This document shows, one piece after another, positions 7,890-16,992 of a stretch of 44,452 bases of DNA. This DNA is from Mitosporidium daphniae (taxonomy: Eukaryota > Microsporidia), in assembly GCF_000760515.2 (NCBI RefSeq), contig NW_013546512.1, forward strand, positions 1 to 44,452, written 5' to 3'. Every line of letters starts with the position of its first letter. Position 1 is the stretch's first letter. Below the pieces are notes generated by a model that saw only the letters and a list, made by a program, of their open reading frames with translations, made no database searches and was not told the origin of the DNA. Position numbers and translations under genes: made by a program.

Positions 7890-10566
7890 ATGGTGGGCTG
7901 TTGGCAAAATGCCCCCGCAGATATCTCCTGCTGGGCGACCAGCCCTCAGTCAGATAGTAACCCTTGGGATGTGGCCAATGCCAACGAGGTAGCTTGTACC
8001 TCTTTGGAGGGGTCTGCCCCAAGCTCCGAACTAAATTTGGAAAAGCTGCCGACCTCTAAATCCAATTGCCAAAGGCGAATAGCGTCTTCTCCCGGCCCCT
8101 CTCGTGCAAATAAGAACTGCATTTCATCTTTTTTGTCTCGTACTGCCAAGAGTGAGAGAAATGACGATACGGTTACCGAAATTTTACAAGAATCTCCAAA
8201 CACAAAGTTGATGGTGAAAGACACCTTTGTCAACTATTCCGTTTTGGAGCGACCAACATGTGATGGGTTGCATTGGAATCATCACTCGAAAAGAGGATCT
8301 TTTATTACAAATTCCAGTGAACACACAGCAAGAGCAAACGCTCAGGGATATTTAGCGCACGAATATGGAGATCCTCGAATGCTTGATAATCGCTACTATG
8401 CAACGATCCAAAACGGAAGGGATTGTGATCAGATTATCCACAATAATAGGCCAAAAGCGGATATTTCTTTGAAAATAGCATCTGATCGCACAGAATCCCA
8501 CTGTTTCTCATCAAGAGCACGGTCTTTTAAAGATCCCTCAACCTATCGAGGAGTTTCCAACCAAAGAGTTCCAGCGCTATACCATGGGAATTCTCCGGCA
8601 CACGACGGCAATTTTGTCTGTTCGAGAAGTAAAAGCAGCACTCCTTGCAATGGGGAATTGAAGGCAATAACGGCCAATTCTACGGCAGATGTGGATGGCG
8701 GTGGGTTAGATTATGTTTCTGCCGCACATGATTTTGATTTATTTGCTCCCATACCGAGTTCTAGACACCTCAGCAATTCAAAGCCCGACAATTTTGAACC
8801 TTATACTCGCGTAAAGCCTGACCACGTCAGTTCTCGAAGAAATCGAGACAAGACAGGTCAACACCCAACAAGGACAGACTCTTTTCATACGCGTGAGCGC
8901 GCCATTATTCCGGATTCAGAAAAATTCATCGGTTCTTTTCGATCAGAAAATCGCTCTGAAAGCCCTCTATGTAGGATCAAGCCACACGATTCCGATCTTT
9001 CACGGGGCACCAAAAGAAAGAGAGAAGGCCCTTTTGATAACATTGAAAATACACGCTTCAATTGTGCAGAACCAAAAGATAATAGTTTATGGGGAATGCA
9101 GGAAATGAAGGATAAAAAGCCAGTTGATTTTTTTTCAACCGATTTCTCATCTTCGGTCAACCTGATGAAGACATCAAATCCAGTCGATGAATTTGTGCTT
9201 CTTGAAGGCAAAAAGTCTAAATCAAAATTTGGTTGGAATGTTCTTGACGGCAATAACAGCTCTGATTCGACAGATCTTCGCCAGGCTGATTGCCAAATGT
9301 CTCTTCCTCAACCATCTGGATCTAAAACATTTCTTTCTGACGATTGGGGCGCAGCCGATAGTCACTCCTCCTGGGGCGCAGCCGATAGCCATTCCTCCTG
9401 GGGCGCAGATCTTAAACAGACAAGTGGTCATTCGAGGAAATCCAAATTTCATTCCATTAAGGACGATAAGGAAAATTTAGCAAGAGATTTACCATCTTCC
9501 AAACGGGTGGATACTTTGAAGCAAAAGTCATCTTGGTCAAGTATTTCCGATCGTTCAAATATGACTGTATTGACGGGACTTTCCAATGAGAAAGAAAATG
9601 TGTCTAACATGGCTCCAGAATCTGAGCTCGCAAGCAAACTCGCCAAAAGCCACGATGCTTCTAAAAATGCTGTCTCGGGCTGGGGTGAGTCGGGTAATAC
9701 TGTTTCCGGCTGGGGGAGCCTATAGACAACATACCCGGTTGGGGAGAGCCTATAGACAACATACCTGGCTGGGAAGAATTTAGAGAAACTTTGCAGAACA
9801 CGCCAAAACCCTCGAAAAGCACATCCACGCCCACAAAAAGCATGCTATTACCTTCGCAGGCTGATTTTGGAGGCAAAGTTAATTGTTCTGAGCACATTTT
9901 TCCATCCTCCAAACCAATAGCTTCTTCGTCAGGATTATCCCCAAAGCGCCTATTAAAGTTAGAAAAGCTAACTTCTCAATTCTTGAAGCTGATATCAAAG
10001 GTGATGGAAACAGGATCCCGAGCATCGATAAAGGTAAGCCTCTTTTATTTGTAACCTGGTAAGGATTCTGCACTCTTTCTTTGCCAGGACTGTGGCGATC
10101 CTGTTCTTGAAGAATTGTTCTTTGAAGCGTCTTTAAAGGCAATCGAGACAAAAGGTCTTAACAAGCATCTTGTAGATCCTTTTTACGACAAGCTTCATCT
10201 TCTGTATCTCATTAACGAGATCTTTATCGCCCAATCTGAAGCGTTTGGCGGTGTTCTCGCGTTCAACTTGACAGCAAGATGTTCCTTCATCTCGGTTATA
10301 GCGAAAAGAATATTTCACATTGCCTTTGACGAAGCAGCCTCTAGTCGCGATGCAAAGCTGGTCCTTGTAAAGGTTGGCTTGATATTTTAACGGCATAGCT
10401 ATTGATCTTGTGGAGGCAGCAACGGCATTTTGGCCCCTACTTTTTGGAATCCTTGTTCAGCTTGGATGAAGATCACATGCGAGAAAATCTGCTTCAGCAA
10501 GCGCAAGAAGAAACCTTTCTCCCCCAAAGGGACATACCTTTGCTTCAGGATGACCTTTTCGATTAA
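7890..10566 (+). CDS. Large Trp/Gly-repeat protein with C-terminal CID-like domain
   Basis: Four exons (7890-9693, 9726-10033, 10088-10372, 10399-10566), introns 32, 54 and 26 nt, 854 aa. The first 600 residues are hydrophilic, apparently disordered, rich in Ser/Asn/Asp, with Trp-Gly or Trp-Asp motifs at both ends, including tandem DWGAADSHSS and GWGE/PGW repeats. The last 200 residues form a helical domain. Segments PFYDKLHLLYLINEIF and KLVLVKLLILWRQQRHFGPY resemble CTD-interacting (CID) domains of the CHERP/SR140/Pcf11 type. CID proteins bind RNA polymerase II CTD phosphopeptides during RNA processing. The first intron is inferred from a frame break within the 30-bp repeat. Orthology to CHERP is not claimed, because no SURP or G-patch domain is seen. 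Confidence 0.65.
9349..9415 (+). repeat. 27-bp tandem repeat coding for WGAADSHSS
   Basis: About 2.4 copies of a 27-bp unit beginning TGGGGCGCAGCCGATAG, differing by two silent C/T changes. It is a multiple of three, so the frame is kept. It adds Trp-Gly motifs to the gene at 7890-10566. Confidence 0.85.
9708..9770 (+). repeat. 30-bp tandem repeat overlapping an intron end
   Basis: Two copies of a unit ending AGCCTATAGACAACATACC. Copy 1 is one base shorter (GGGGGAGCC against GGGGAGAGCC in copy 2). In copy 1, TATAG is read as a 3' splice site; in copy 2 the same bases are coding. Confidence 0.75.
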
Positions 10567-11313
10567 TTGAACTTTCTATGTTTTAGCAATACCGAAATTC
10601 TCCTCCACACGCATCGACGCGCGTATCTAAGCATTTTTAATTTAACGTCAAGATTGATGTGGATATCCGTGAACGTGGTACTTTGGCAGGCCACGCCAGA
10701 TGATTAAGCGAATCAAACGAAACGAAGGACTCAATTGTAACTGCAACAAATTAAATTACTAGCGTCCCATTGATGTTTACTTGGGATTTCTACACATTTG
10801 CCAGGGGTTTTTCCTTTGAAACGTTGGAGATCCGTCGATGCATTTTATTTTTCGCTCGCAAATAATTGGTTCCCCTTTGGGTTCTTTCTTTTCCATACGA
10901 TAAGTAACTCTTCCAAACGTCTCGTGACACACAGCCACGTCGATCCGCGAATATTTACAACTAGCAGCCTAAAGGCCGTGGAGTACAAGGTTGCAGCAGA
11001 AAGCAATATCTATGTGGTGTGTAGCTTATACTAATGACAAGATTGAAGATAGCCGGGTTTGTATGTGAAACGAACTTTTTTCAAAGTGAAATTTTCTCGT
11101 AATCGATTCAGTGACTAAAATAGAAAAAATCGCGGCTCAAGTTGCGTCAAAAGACCAACGAATTAACTGCACAATAGACGTTGCAGCTGGAAACTGCATA
11201 TATGATCTTTGATCATTGCTAGTATCTTTCATTTAAAATACTCTAAGGTTTGGCAGCAAGTAAAACAACTTCAAAAAGGCTGGCCATGCTATCTATCTGG
11301 CTAAATACTTGGA
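10567..11313. other. Gene-poor stretch, no convincing gene
   Basis: Begins after the stop of the CID-like gene. One open frame at 10798-11034 lacks an ATG and has no recognisable motif; the short ATG frame at 10772 soon stops. The base composition is more AT-rich than the neighbouring coding DNA. I see no tRNA, long repeat or clear splice chain. It opens the first lineage-specific island. Confidence 0.5.
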
Positions 11314-11606
11314 CTAGCGGCTACAAAAGAAAAATAATCCCTCTTGTAAGACCATGAGCACAATCAATAGTAGGAAATAATCCAGCAGAGAACCATAGTC
11401 ATCAAGTGCACTTGTCAACTGTTTCAAACACACATCTGGTGGCAATCTGAGCAACTTGAAGAAATAGATTTGACCGAAATTTTGAAGCCGGTTTGACGCT
11501 TGGTGCCTACAAACACGGCTAGAACTGCCAGCGCATCGAAACAAATAACCATTAAAACTAATGTGAATGCACGTGGACTATTCCAAGCATACTTGCATGC
11601 TATCAT
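11314..11606 (-). CDS. Tentative small membrane protein, two exons
   Basis: Not recognised. An ATG at 11606 opens a hydrophobic N-terminus (AFTLVLMVICFDALAVLAVF). A possible 56-nt intron from GTAGGC to TTCAAG joins it in frame to a second segment with another strong hydrophobic run (LLDYFLLLIVLMVL) near the stop. Predicted length is about 78 aa with two membrane segments. It starts directly after the stop of the minus-strand gene upstream (stop and ATG abut). A stretch around 11349-11376 resembles one at 43851-43878, hinting at a dispersed family. Coding status is uncertain. Confidence 0.35.
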
Positions 11607-12210
11607 TTAATGATCATCGGTGTCGGCTTGACCCGATCCATGTGTCGCTAAAAGGGGCTCTTCAGTTTCGGCCGCTTTAGCACGGTAAATTCTAGCTTTT
11701 AGTCTTTTTGCTTTAACCTGGGCTTCTTTACAGGCAGCATGAGCTTCGTCAGCTTGATTTCTGAGCCAGAATATTTGACACTTCCGACCAACTTTCTCAA
11801 ATTTGTGTCTTAATATAACGTCTTCACCTCTGAGCGCGATTAGTTTATCCTCAAACTTGAGCCGGGCTTCTTCGTATGCGTCATCATAACATTTGGTCCC
11901 GAGTTCTTTTTTTTTGAGATCGATTATTTTACGTGCAATCTTAGCAGCCTGCTCTACCGCCTCGGTTGATTCGACTCCAGAGGGCTTGACCAATTGAGCT
12001 ACGAGCTTGTGGGGCTATCTTGACTTTAACCCAATCAGCTTTATCGCTGAGGCTCCTTGATGTCTCCGTGCACTTTCCTGCTTCTGGGTTAGACAGCTAC
12101 CTCTTCAATATTATTCGTCAGTAAATCCGATCTATTTTCAGCAGCACGAAAAATGGTGACAAATAAAAAAGGCCGTAAAAGTTATGAGAAGTAAACTTTT
12201 TGATGGCCAT
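11607..12210 (-). CDS. Tentative Lys/Glu-rich coiled-coil protein
   Basis: The 3' part (11607 to about 12020) is a clear open frame with coiled-coil composition (KIARKIIDLKKK, ARLKFEDKLIAL, EAQVKAKRLKARIYRAKA) but has no ATG. A workable model starts at the ATG at 12210 (MAIKKFTSHNFYGLFYL, a hydrophobic leader). It then needs a 29-nt intron (GTCACC..AAATAG) and an 86-nt intron ending GATAG before the open frame. All joins keep frame. The result would be a leader peptide plus a charged helix, like the secreted gene at 42783-43514. The upstream splicing is guesswork; the 3' open frame is more secure. Confidence 0.35.
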
Positions 12211-12393
12211 TGAGGCAGGCTGTTTGTTAAAAGAACACTGTTCTGGCACGTTATAGGCCCTTTGCACCCGGAATTTTGCATCGAATCAAAATGCTTGAAA
12301 ATAAGGAAATACACCAACTAGCCATAAAGGCACGATTTATTGCACATCCGACCAATTGGATCAGGGGCGGCTTGTGCATAGAAAATCCTGCAA

Positions 12394-12454
12394 GAAGCCA
12401 ACGATCGAAGCCAACGATCGAAGCCAACGATCAAAGCCAACGATCAAAGCCAAC
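12394..12454. repeat. 13-bp minisatellite (GAAGCCAACGATC)n
   Basis: About 4.7 tandem copies; copies 4-5 begin with A where the first three begin with G. The unit is not a multiple of three. A short open frame covers it from an ATG at 12291, but nothing supports that as a gene. Confidence 0.9.
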
Positions 12455-12500
12455 CGCCCCATGCTGATCCCAGAATGCCCAGTGATATTTTCTGATAACT

Positions 12501-12512
12501 TTAGGGTTAGGG
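12501..12512. repeat. Interstitial telomere-type tract (TTAGGG)2
   Basis: Two perfect TTAGGG units in the AT-rich gap downstream of TRM8, one of four such tracts in the window. Known vertebrate and most fungal telomeres use this repeat; here the tract is internal. Confidence 0.8.
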
Positions 12513-12546
12513 TCATTTAATAATTCAAGGAGCAGAAGACGTGTGT

Positions 12547-13494
12547 TTATTTGGGAAGCTGCTCAATTAGCGATGGATGCAAGATACGCTCGTAAACGGC
12601 AGCAAATTTTTGGCCATTGTTTCTTTCAACCTTGATGCCCTCCTCTGTTTTTGAAAGAATCACTCGAATCAATGGATCTTCAGTCTAATGGTAACAAACT
12701 GGATACGAATTACATTTGGCAGGGCCTTGAACAAAGAGTGTGAATTTAAATGCATCAACATCCAATCGAAAAGGTCGGGAACATCTGTTGCAATATAAAG
12801 TCGACCCCCTGGACGCAGATAGTATGCATATTCTGACAACAGGGAGTGGGTTATGATCCGGGCTTTGTGTTTTTTCTTTTTGAAATGGGGATCCGGGAAC
12901 AAGAAGAACATTTTCTCCAACTGAGCCTTTTCAAAAAAATGGGGCATGCATTTCATTGCATTTGTTCTGATCACTGAAATGTTTTCAAAGCACGCCGGAT
13001 TCGTTGCACGGAGTACAGCAATACGCTCCGAGACGTAATTTACAAGCTTCAAGCGAATTTCCATGCCCAAGGCCAGGGCATCTGGGAAAAGCGGAGCAAG
13101 CGCGACTATGATAAGCGATATGATTCCTCTGCTTTACATACCTAACAACCCGCCATATCCACAGCCCACATCCACAATAGTTACCTTGAAAAAGAGTGCG
13201 TTGAGAAACTTACTTTAGCTTCATCATGAGTGGCAGACGGAAAATATGGGCTCCAGTCCATTTCAGCAGGAGATACCGGGCTAAAAGGTTACAAAGACCA
13301 TAAAAATACAAGTCAATGTTGTGGTCGGAAAATGGATTGCAATGGGCCCTCTGTCGATAGAACCGCTTTCGCGGCATGTGAGCAGGGGGGGAAATGCCAA
13401 TCGCCTCGCATGATGTCTTATTAGCGCGAGGTTTTGTGGGCATTGTATCGATAGGGCCGGTTGTCTCTGCAGAGACGCCCAGAATATCGGCCAT
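12547..13494 (-). CDS. TRM8: tRNA (guanine-N7)-methyltransferase catalytic subunit (TRM8/METTL1)
   Basis: Five exons (13310-13494, 13214-13280, 13142-13184, 12714-13105, 12547-12684), introns 29, 29, 36 and 29 nt, 274 aa. After a roughly 40-residue leader come the family hallmarks: PRKRFYRQRAHCNPFSDH, the SAM-binding motif IVDVGCGYGGLLVALAPLFP followed by GMEIRLKL, the substrate loop FLFPDPHFKKKKHKARI, and the C-terminal TEEGIKVERNNGQKF. TRM8 with its WD40 partner TRM82 makes m7G46 in tRNA variable loops. The divergent neighbour TRM10 is also a tRNA methyltransferase, 42 bp away. Confidence 0.95.
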
Positions 13495-13536
13495 AAATAG
13501 GAAATTAATAAAAATTTAAAAAGGAAATTTTAATTA
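13495..13536. promoter_or_regulatory. 42-bp bidirectional promoter TRM8/TRM10
   Basis: Nearly pure A/T, with AAAAATTTAAAAAGG and AAATTTTAATTA elements facing both start codons. It is too short for separate promoters, so coupled expression of the two tRNA methyltransferases is inferred. Confidence 0.5.
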
Positions 13537-14557
13537 ATGCTCGCCATTGAGCAAGAGTTGGCCACTCTTTTTGCGTCGAAATCTTATGTTGCTACGACGG
13601 AGCTAAAAAGTGAGGCTCCCAAGTCAAAAAATCAAATAAGGCGGGAAGCAAGATCCGCTCTTCGCAAGTCGTTGCGTAGCGCATATTGCGAAGCAAAACG
13701 TGAGAAACAGCGTCAAAAACGGGCAAAATCTGCTCGTCCACACACGATAGATACCCAAGATTCACCCTCGGAAATAGATAAGGGCGACACATGTGGCGCT
13801 GTTGTGCTATCGAATTGTGAAAGTCCGATGGAAATAAAGCCTGCAAGCTTCGCAACACAGCCTCCAAATTCATTGGAGACCTTGAACAGCGAGCAAACCA
13901 AGGAAAATGGCGGATGGGTTCTCTTTGACACAGCATTTGATGAACTTATGCTTCCAAAAGAGCGATCGTCATTGGCGGCACAGCTAGCCAGATGTCATGG
14001 CATGAACAAAAGATCCCCGAGTGGCTTCTGCAAGATGCTGATTGGACCGATTTCTCCGGATTTCTCCTTGCTTTTGGAAAAATATTGCGCCATCTTGTGG
14101 AAAAATGTGACTCTTTTTGCAGAACTTCCGAAAAAGTCAGCTTTGCCTTCGCTAAAGGGCGAGGACAGTTTATTTCACTCTGAAGAGCAGGCAGCGCCTG
14201 CACCAGGTAAGGGGGCGACAAATCTCAAGATTCTGTACCTGAGTGCGGATGCAGAACATGTGCTGACGGAGTCTGAAATGAACGACCCGGAACTTTGCAT
14301 TGTAATTGGGGCGCTGGTAGATCGCAACAGACACAAAGGAGCAGGAATGCGGCGCGCCCAAGAGCTGGGAATCCCTGCTGCTAGGCTCCCGATTCAGGAG
14401 TCCGGGGTATCGCTGAACTCTTCCACCGTTTTAACAGTTAACCAAGGTTCGACGTTATGCATTTATCCTAGTTTTTGAAATTCTACTGGCATTTTGGGAA
14501 AACCGGCAATGGGGACATGCAATTAAAACGGCCATTCCCACAAGGAAGCTCAAATAA
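13537..14557 (+). CDS. TRM10: tRNA (guanine-9-N1)-methyltransferase TRM10
   Basis: Two exons (13537-14446, 14472-14557) with a 25-nt intron, 331 aa. A basic Lys/Arg-rich helix (residues 30-65) precedes the SPOUT domain, as in known TRM10. Family motifs are LKILYLSADAEHVL, the nucleotide-binding core IVIGALVDRNRHKGAG, AARLPI and LTVNQVFEILLAF, ending WGHAIKTAIPTRK. TRM10 uses SAM to form m1G9 (m1A9 in some lineages). The C-terminal helix is only complete after removing the intron, which supports the splice. Its 3' end lies 31 bp from the convergent UTP25. Confidence 0.93.
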
Positions 14558-14588
14558 AAAATTAATTTATTAAGTGGCCCGCTCCTGG

Positions 14589-16163
14589 TCATCGCTCGAC
14601 AAGCATTCTATTCAGGGCAGATGGTCCATAATGCGCAGCTATAGGCTCGGGACCGACTAGCCGCTCAAGCGCCAATGCATCCTCGGGCATGTTGACATAC
14701 ATGGACACGGTTGGCACTTGGCAATTTGTGCCGCCATTGTCAATCGGCATGCAGTAGTGAACCAGATGGTCATAAAGAGAAGGGTCAGTCGGGGGGCCAA
14801 AGAAGATCAACTGCTCGATTCCACGAAAAAGAAGTCGCTTGAAATACAGCAGCCTTTCGGAGAGCAGAAGAACACGCGTGTGACGATTGAAGAACGAAGA
14901 TCTGGCGCCTATAATCTCGCCGTCTGACGAGTAATCCGAAACGGCCTTGAACGCAATATCACCTCTCTCCTGGAGCTTCGCTTTTATTTGTACATAGTCC
15001 AAATACGAGGGTACATAAATACAAATGCGCTGGGGATGGGGATTTCCCTTCATCTTGGCAATGGCAGATAGAACTTCGCTATCAAAATAAGATATCGTGT
15101 TGACGGAATCTTCCGAGCGTTTCAAAAAAAAGTTAATTGCCAGCTTGCAGCCAGCGGTCCATTTTGGCGGCATAGATGTGTTGATAGAGGGAGAGGCTGT
15201 GATTGTCGAGCCGATTTTTTCTTTTGGTAGGGCTCTCCAGAAGGAATTGATTTCCGGAGTCGCATATTTGGTGCTTATCAAAGTTTGCAGAGCCTCCTTT
15301 CCCTTTCCATCCAAAAGCAGTGGGTGGATGCGTGAAAAGTCGCACGCATAGCTCTTTGTCGGGATAAGATTGATATGTTCATGGACGTGCAGCAAATGGT
15401 CCCAATTTTGCATGTTGATGACATCTGCCTCCAAGATGATCAACAGACGAAGCGAGGAAAGAAAATCGTGATCATGCTTCATTGAGGTATCACCTTTTGA
15501 GCCGATAAGGATACGTAGGGAAAGAGGCGACGCAATAATTAAATCCGAGCCATAGAACTTTTCGTATAGAGAAATCGATCGAGACCCAATGCGGATGCCC
15601 AAACGAAAATGATCGTCAACATTTCCTTTGAAAGGTGATTCTGGAAGCTTCCTTTTGATGGGGGCCGTTGACTCGCTGATGAGGTCGCTGTCTGATTCGC
15701 TGACGGAGGCAGTCATATCGCTGTCAGAATGGACAGTCTCACCATCTGGGGGTTTTTTGTAAGAACCCAAAGAAGCACGTTTTTCGCAACTAGTGCTGTC
15801 GTCTTCTGTTAACAAGTCTTGTTCTTGTCTCTGCTCCTGCTCACCAGGACCAAATTCAGCTAGGAAACGTTTACGCGACTGGATAGTCTTAATAGATGAG
15901 GTCTCAATTAAAGAGTTGACCAGTTCAAAGGCCGAGTTTCGAAATGGAGCCAACACAAGAACAACTGGCCGCGTGAATCCTTGATCGCGAAACTCAACGT
16001 CGTCATCTTTATCGGAGGAACTCGACAAAATCTGGTTGTTTTTCTTGATGGTAGCTTTGTAGTTGCTAATGAAAGAGTAAATATATTTTGCAAGATTTTC
16101 TGTATCCCCCTGCTGTGGAAAATGATAAATTTGCTTTCCAGACTGGAGAGATTCCAAAAGCAT
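14589..16163 (-). CDS. UTP25: U3 small nucleolar RNA-associated protein 25 (UTP25/DIEXF)
   Basis: Single exon, 524 aa. It starts at ATG 16163, which directly follows an in-frame stop. Recognised by the degenerate DEAD-helicase-like core of UTP25: FRDQGFTRPVVLVLAPFR, SDLIIASPLSLR, LLIILEADVINMQNWDHL and the C-terminal HTRVLLLSERLLYFKR and IEQLIFFGPPTDPSLY. UTP25 joins the SSU processome in the nucleolus for 18S rRNA maturation; it lacks true helicase motifs. An acidic, Ser-rich insert lies at about residues 105-170. The long N-terminal acidic extension of animal DIEXF is missing; the protein begins at the conserved block before the core. Confidence 0.88.
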   Translation of the reverse strand: MLLESLQSGKQIYHFPQQGDTENLAKYIYSFISNYKATIKKNNQILSSSSDKDDDVEFRDQGFTRPVVLVLAPFRNSAFELVNSLIETSSIKTIQSRKRFLAEFGPGEQEQRQEQDLLTEDDSTSCEKRASLGSYKKPPDGETVHSDSDMTASVSESDSDLISESTAPIKRKLPESPFKGNVDDHFRLGIRIGSRSISLYEKFYGSDLIIASPLSLRILIGSKGDTSMKHDHDFLSSLRLLIILEADVINMQNWDHLLHVHEHINLIPTKSYACDFSRIHPLLLDGKGKEALQTLISTKYATPEINSFWRALPKEKIGSTITASPSINTSMPPKWTAGCKLAINFFLKRSEDSVNTISYFDSEVLSAIAKMKGNPHPQRICIYVPSYLDYVQIKAKLQERGDIAFKAVSDYSSDGEIIGARSSFFNRHTRVLLLSERLLYFKRLLFRGIEQLIFFGPPTDPSLYDHLVHYCMPIDNGGTNCQVPTVSMYVNMPEDALALERLVGPEPIAAHYGPSALNRMLVER

Positions 16164-16295
16164 TTAAAAAAAAATTAAAACCCCCGTTTTTAAGTGGCAC
16201 GACACAGCACGGCAGGGCATCAATAAAGCCAGCCCATTTTACCATTGACAAGAAAAGCACAGTCTTTACGCCCACGCCAATTCATTCCAGCTGCT

Positions 16296-16752
16296 ATGTC
16301 AGTGACGTAAGACAACTGTTGATGTTTTCTGCTCGTTCAAGATGTTACTGGGAGCTTGTCTTTAGCAACTTTACCATTGGTTCGTGACGAAACTACAGCG
16401 TAGCCGGTCTCCACTTCCGATCGCTTTGAGAATTATTTTTCGTTTCAATTGATCAAAGAAATAATTAGCTTGCAAGCTTTCAGGTTTGAACTGATCTTTT
16501 CGCTTCCTTTGAGCATCCCCGTGTATCCGCCGTCGATTCTCGATTTTCGGTTCAGTTGCAAAATGCCATGGAGTTCGTTTCTTTCTTGCTACAAATATCA
16601 ATACAACCGTGTGCGACTTTTCTGGGGAATATTTGAGCAAAATTAAGGCTTTATTGAACGAGACAGATCGAGCCAACGACCTTGGGAAAATACCATCCAG
16701 GATGCAAGGGCTTGCCATCATTATCGGGGAGCAGAAATTAGCAGTAGTTTAA
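16296..16752 (+). CDS. Tentative 94-aa protein built from micro-exons
   Basis: Not recognised. A frame-consistent chain of GT..AG introns gives exons 16296-16306, 16342-16379, 16431-16441, 16469-16483, 16514-16608 and 16638-16752. Introns are 35, 51, 27, 30 and 29 nt. The last two exons encode a plausible helical protein (RFSVQLQNAMEFVSFLLQIS, then KIKALLNETDRANDLG and GLAIIIGEQKLAVV). Two other frames are also open over parts of this interval, and exons of 11-15 nt are hard to trust. A 116-codon open frame on the opposite strand (16371-16721) is an alternative. It occupies the divergent side of the UTP25 promoter, where a gene is expected. Confidence 0.3.
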
Positions 16753-16992
16753 AGGCTTATATGCCATATACAATATACTCTGCTCGTAACTCGCGCGTTC
16801 CAACAACGAAACTGTGGCAAAAGGGTTAGGGTTAGGGTTAGGGTTGCACATCAGTATAGCCCCCCTCCCGCAATCAATATCTTGAATATTTAATTTGCGG
16901 TTGACTTGGGAGCACACGGAGACAGACCCAAGGTATTTGGGGAAGTTGAACATCAATAAAGTCAGTAGGCCAGGGACAGCAAAAACCAGCAT
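16738..16992 (-). CDS. Small ORF with signal peptide and telomere-encoded Asn-Pro repeat
   Basis: An 84-codon frame from ATG 16992. The first 25 residues are a convincing signal peptide or membrane anchor (LVFAVPGLLTLLMF). The telomeric tract on this strand reads as four Asn-Pro pairs after a Cys. No family resemblance. It overlaps the last bases of the tentative plus-strand gene. Either a young secreted protein that captured a telomeric tract, or a chance frame. Confidence 0.3.
   Translation of the reverse strand: MLVFAVPGLLTLLMFNFPKYLGSVSVCSQVNRKLNIQDIDCGRGAILMCNPNPNPNPFATVSLLERASYEQSILYMAYKPLNYC
16823..16845. repeat. Interstitial telomere-type tract (GGGTTA)n
   Basis: GGGTTAGGGTTAGGGTTAGG plus GTT: nearly four perfect units, the longest telomeric tract in the window, about 70 bp after the tentative gene at 16296-16752. 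Confidence 0.9.

Noticed and set aside
10798-11034. 78-codon plus-strand frame rich in Phe
   Set aside because: Begins with TTG after a CAG-like acceptor, with no ATG exon that joins it in frame.
12394-12454. CRISPR-like array
   Set aside because: Units are directly adjacent with no spacers, and the DNA is eukaryotic.
16371-16721. 116-codon minus-strand ORF starting Met-Met-Ala-Ser
   Set aside because: No motif, and it would need to be transcribed head-on through the UTP25 promoter side; kept only as an alternative to the micro-exon model.
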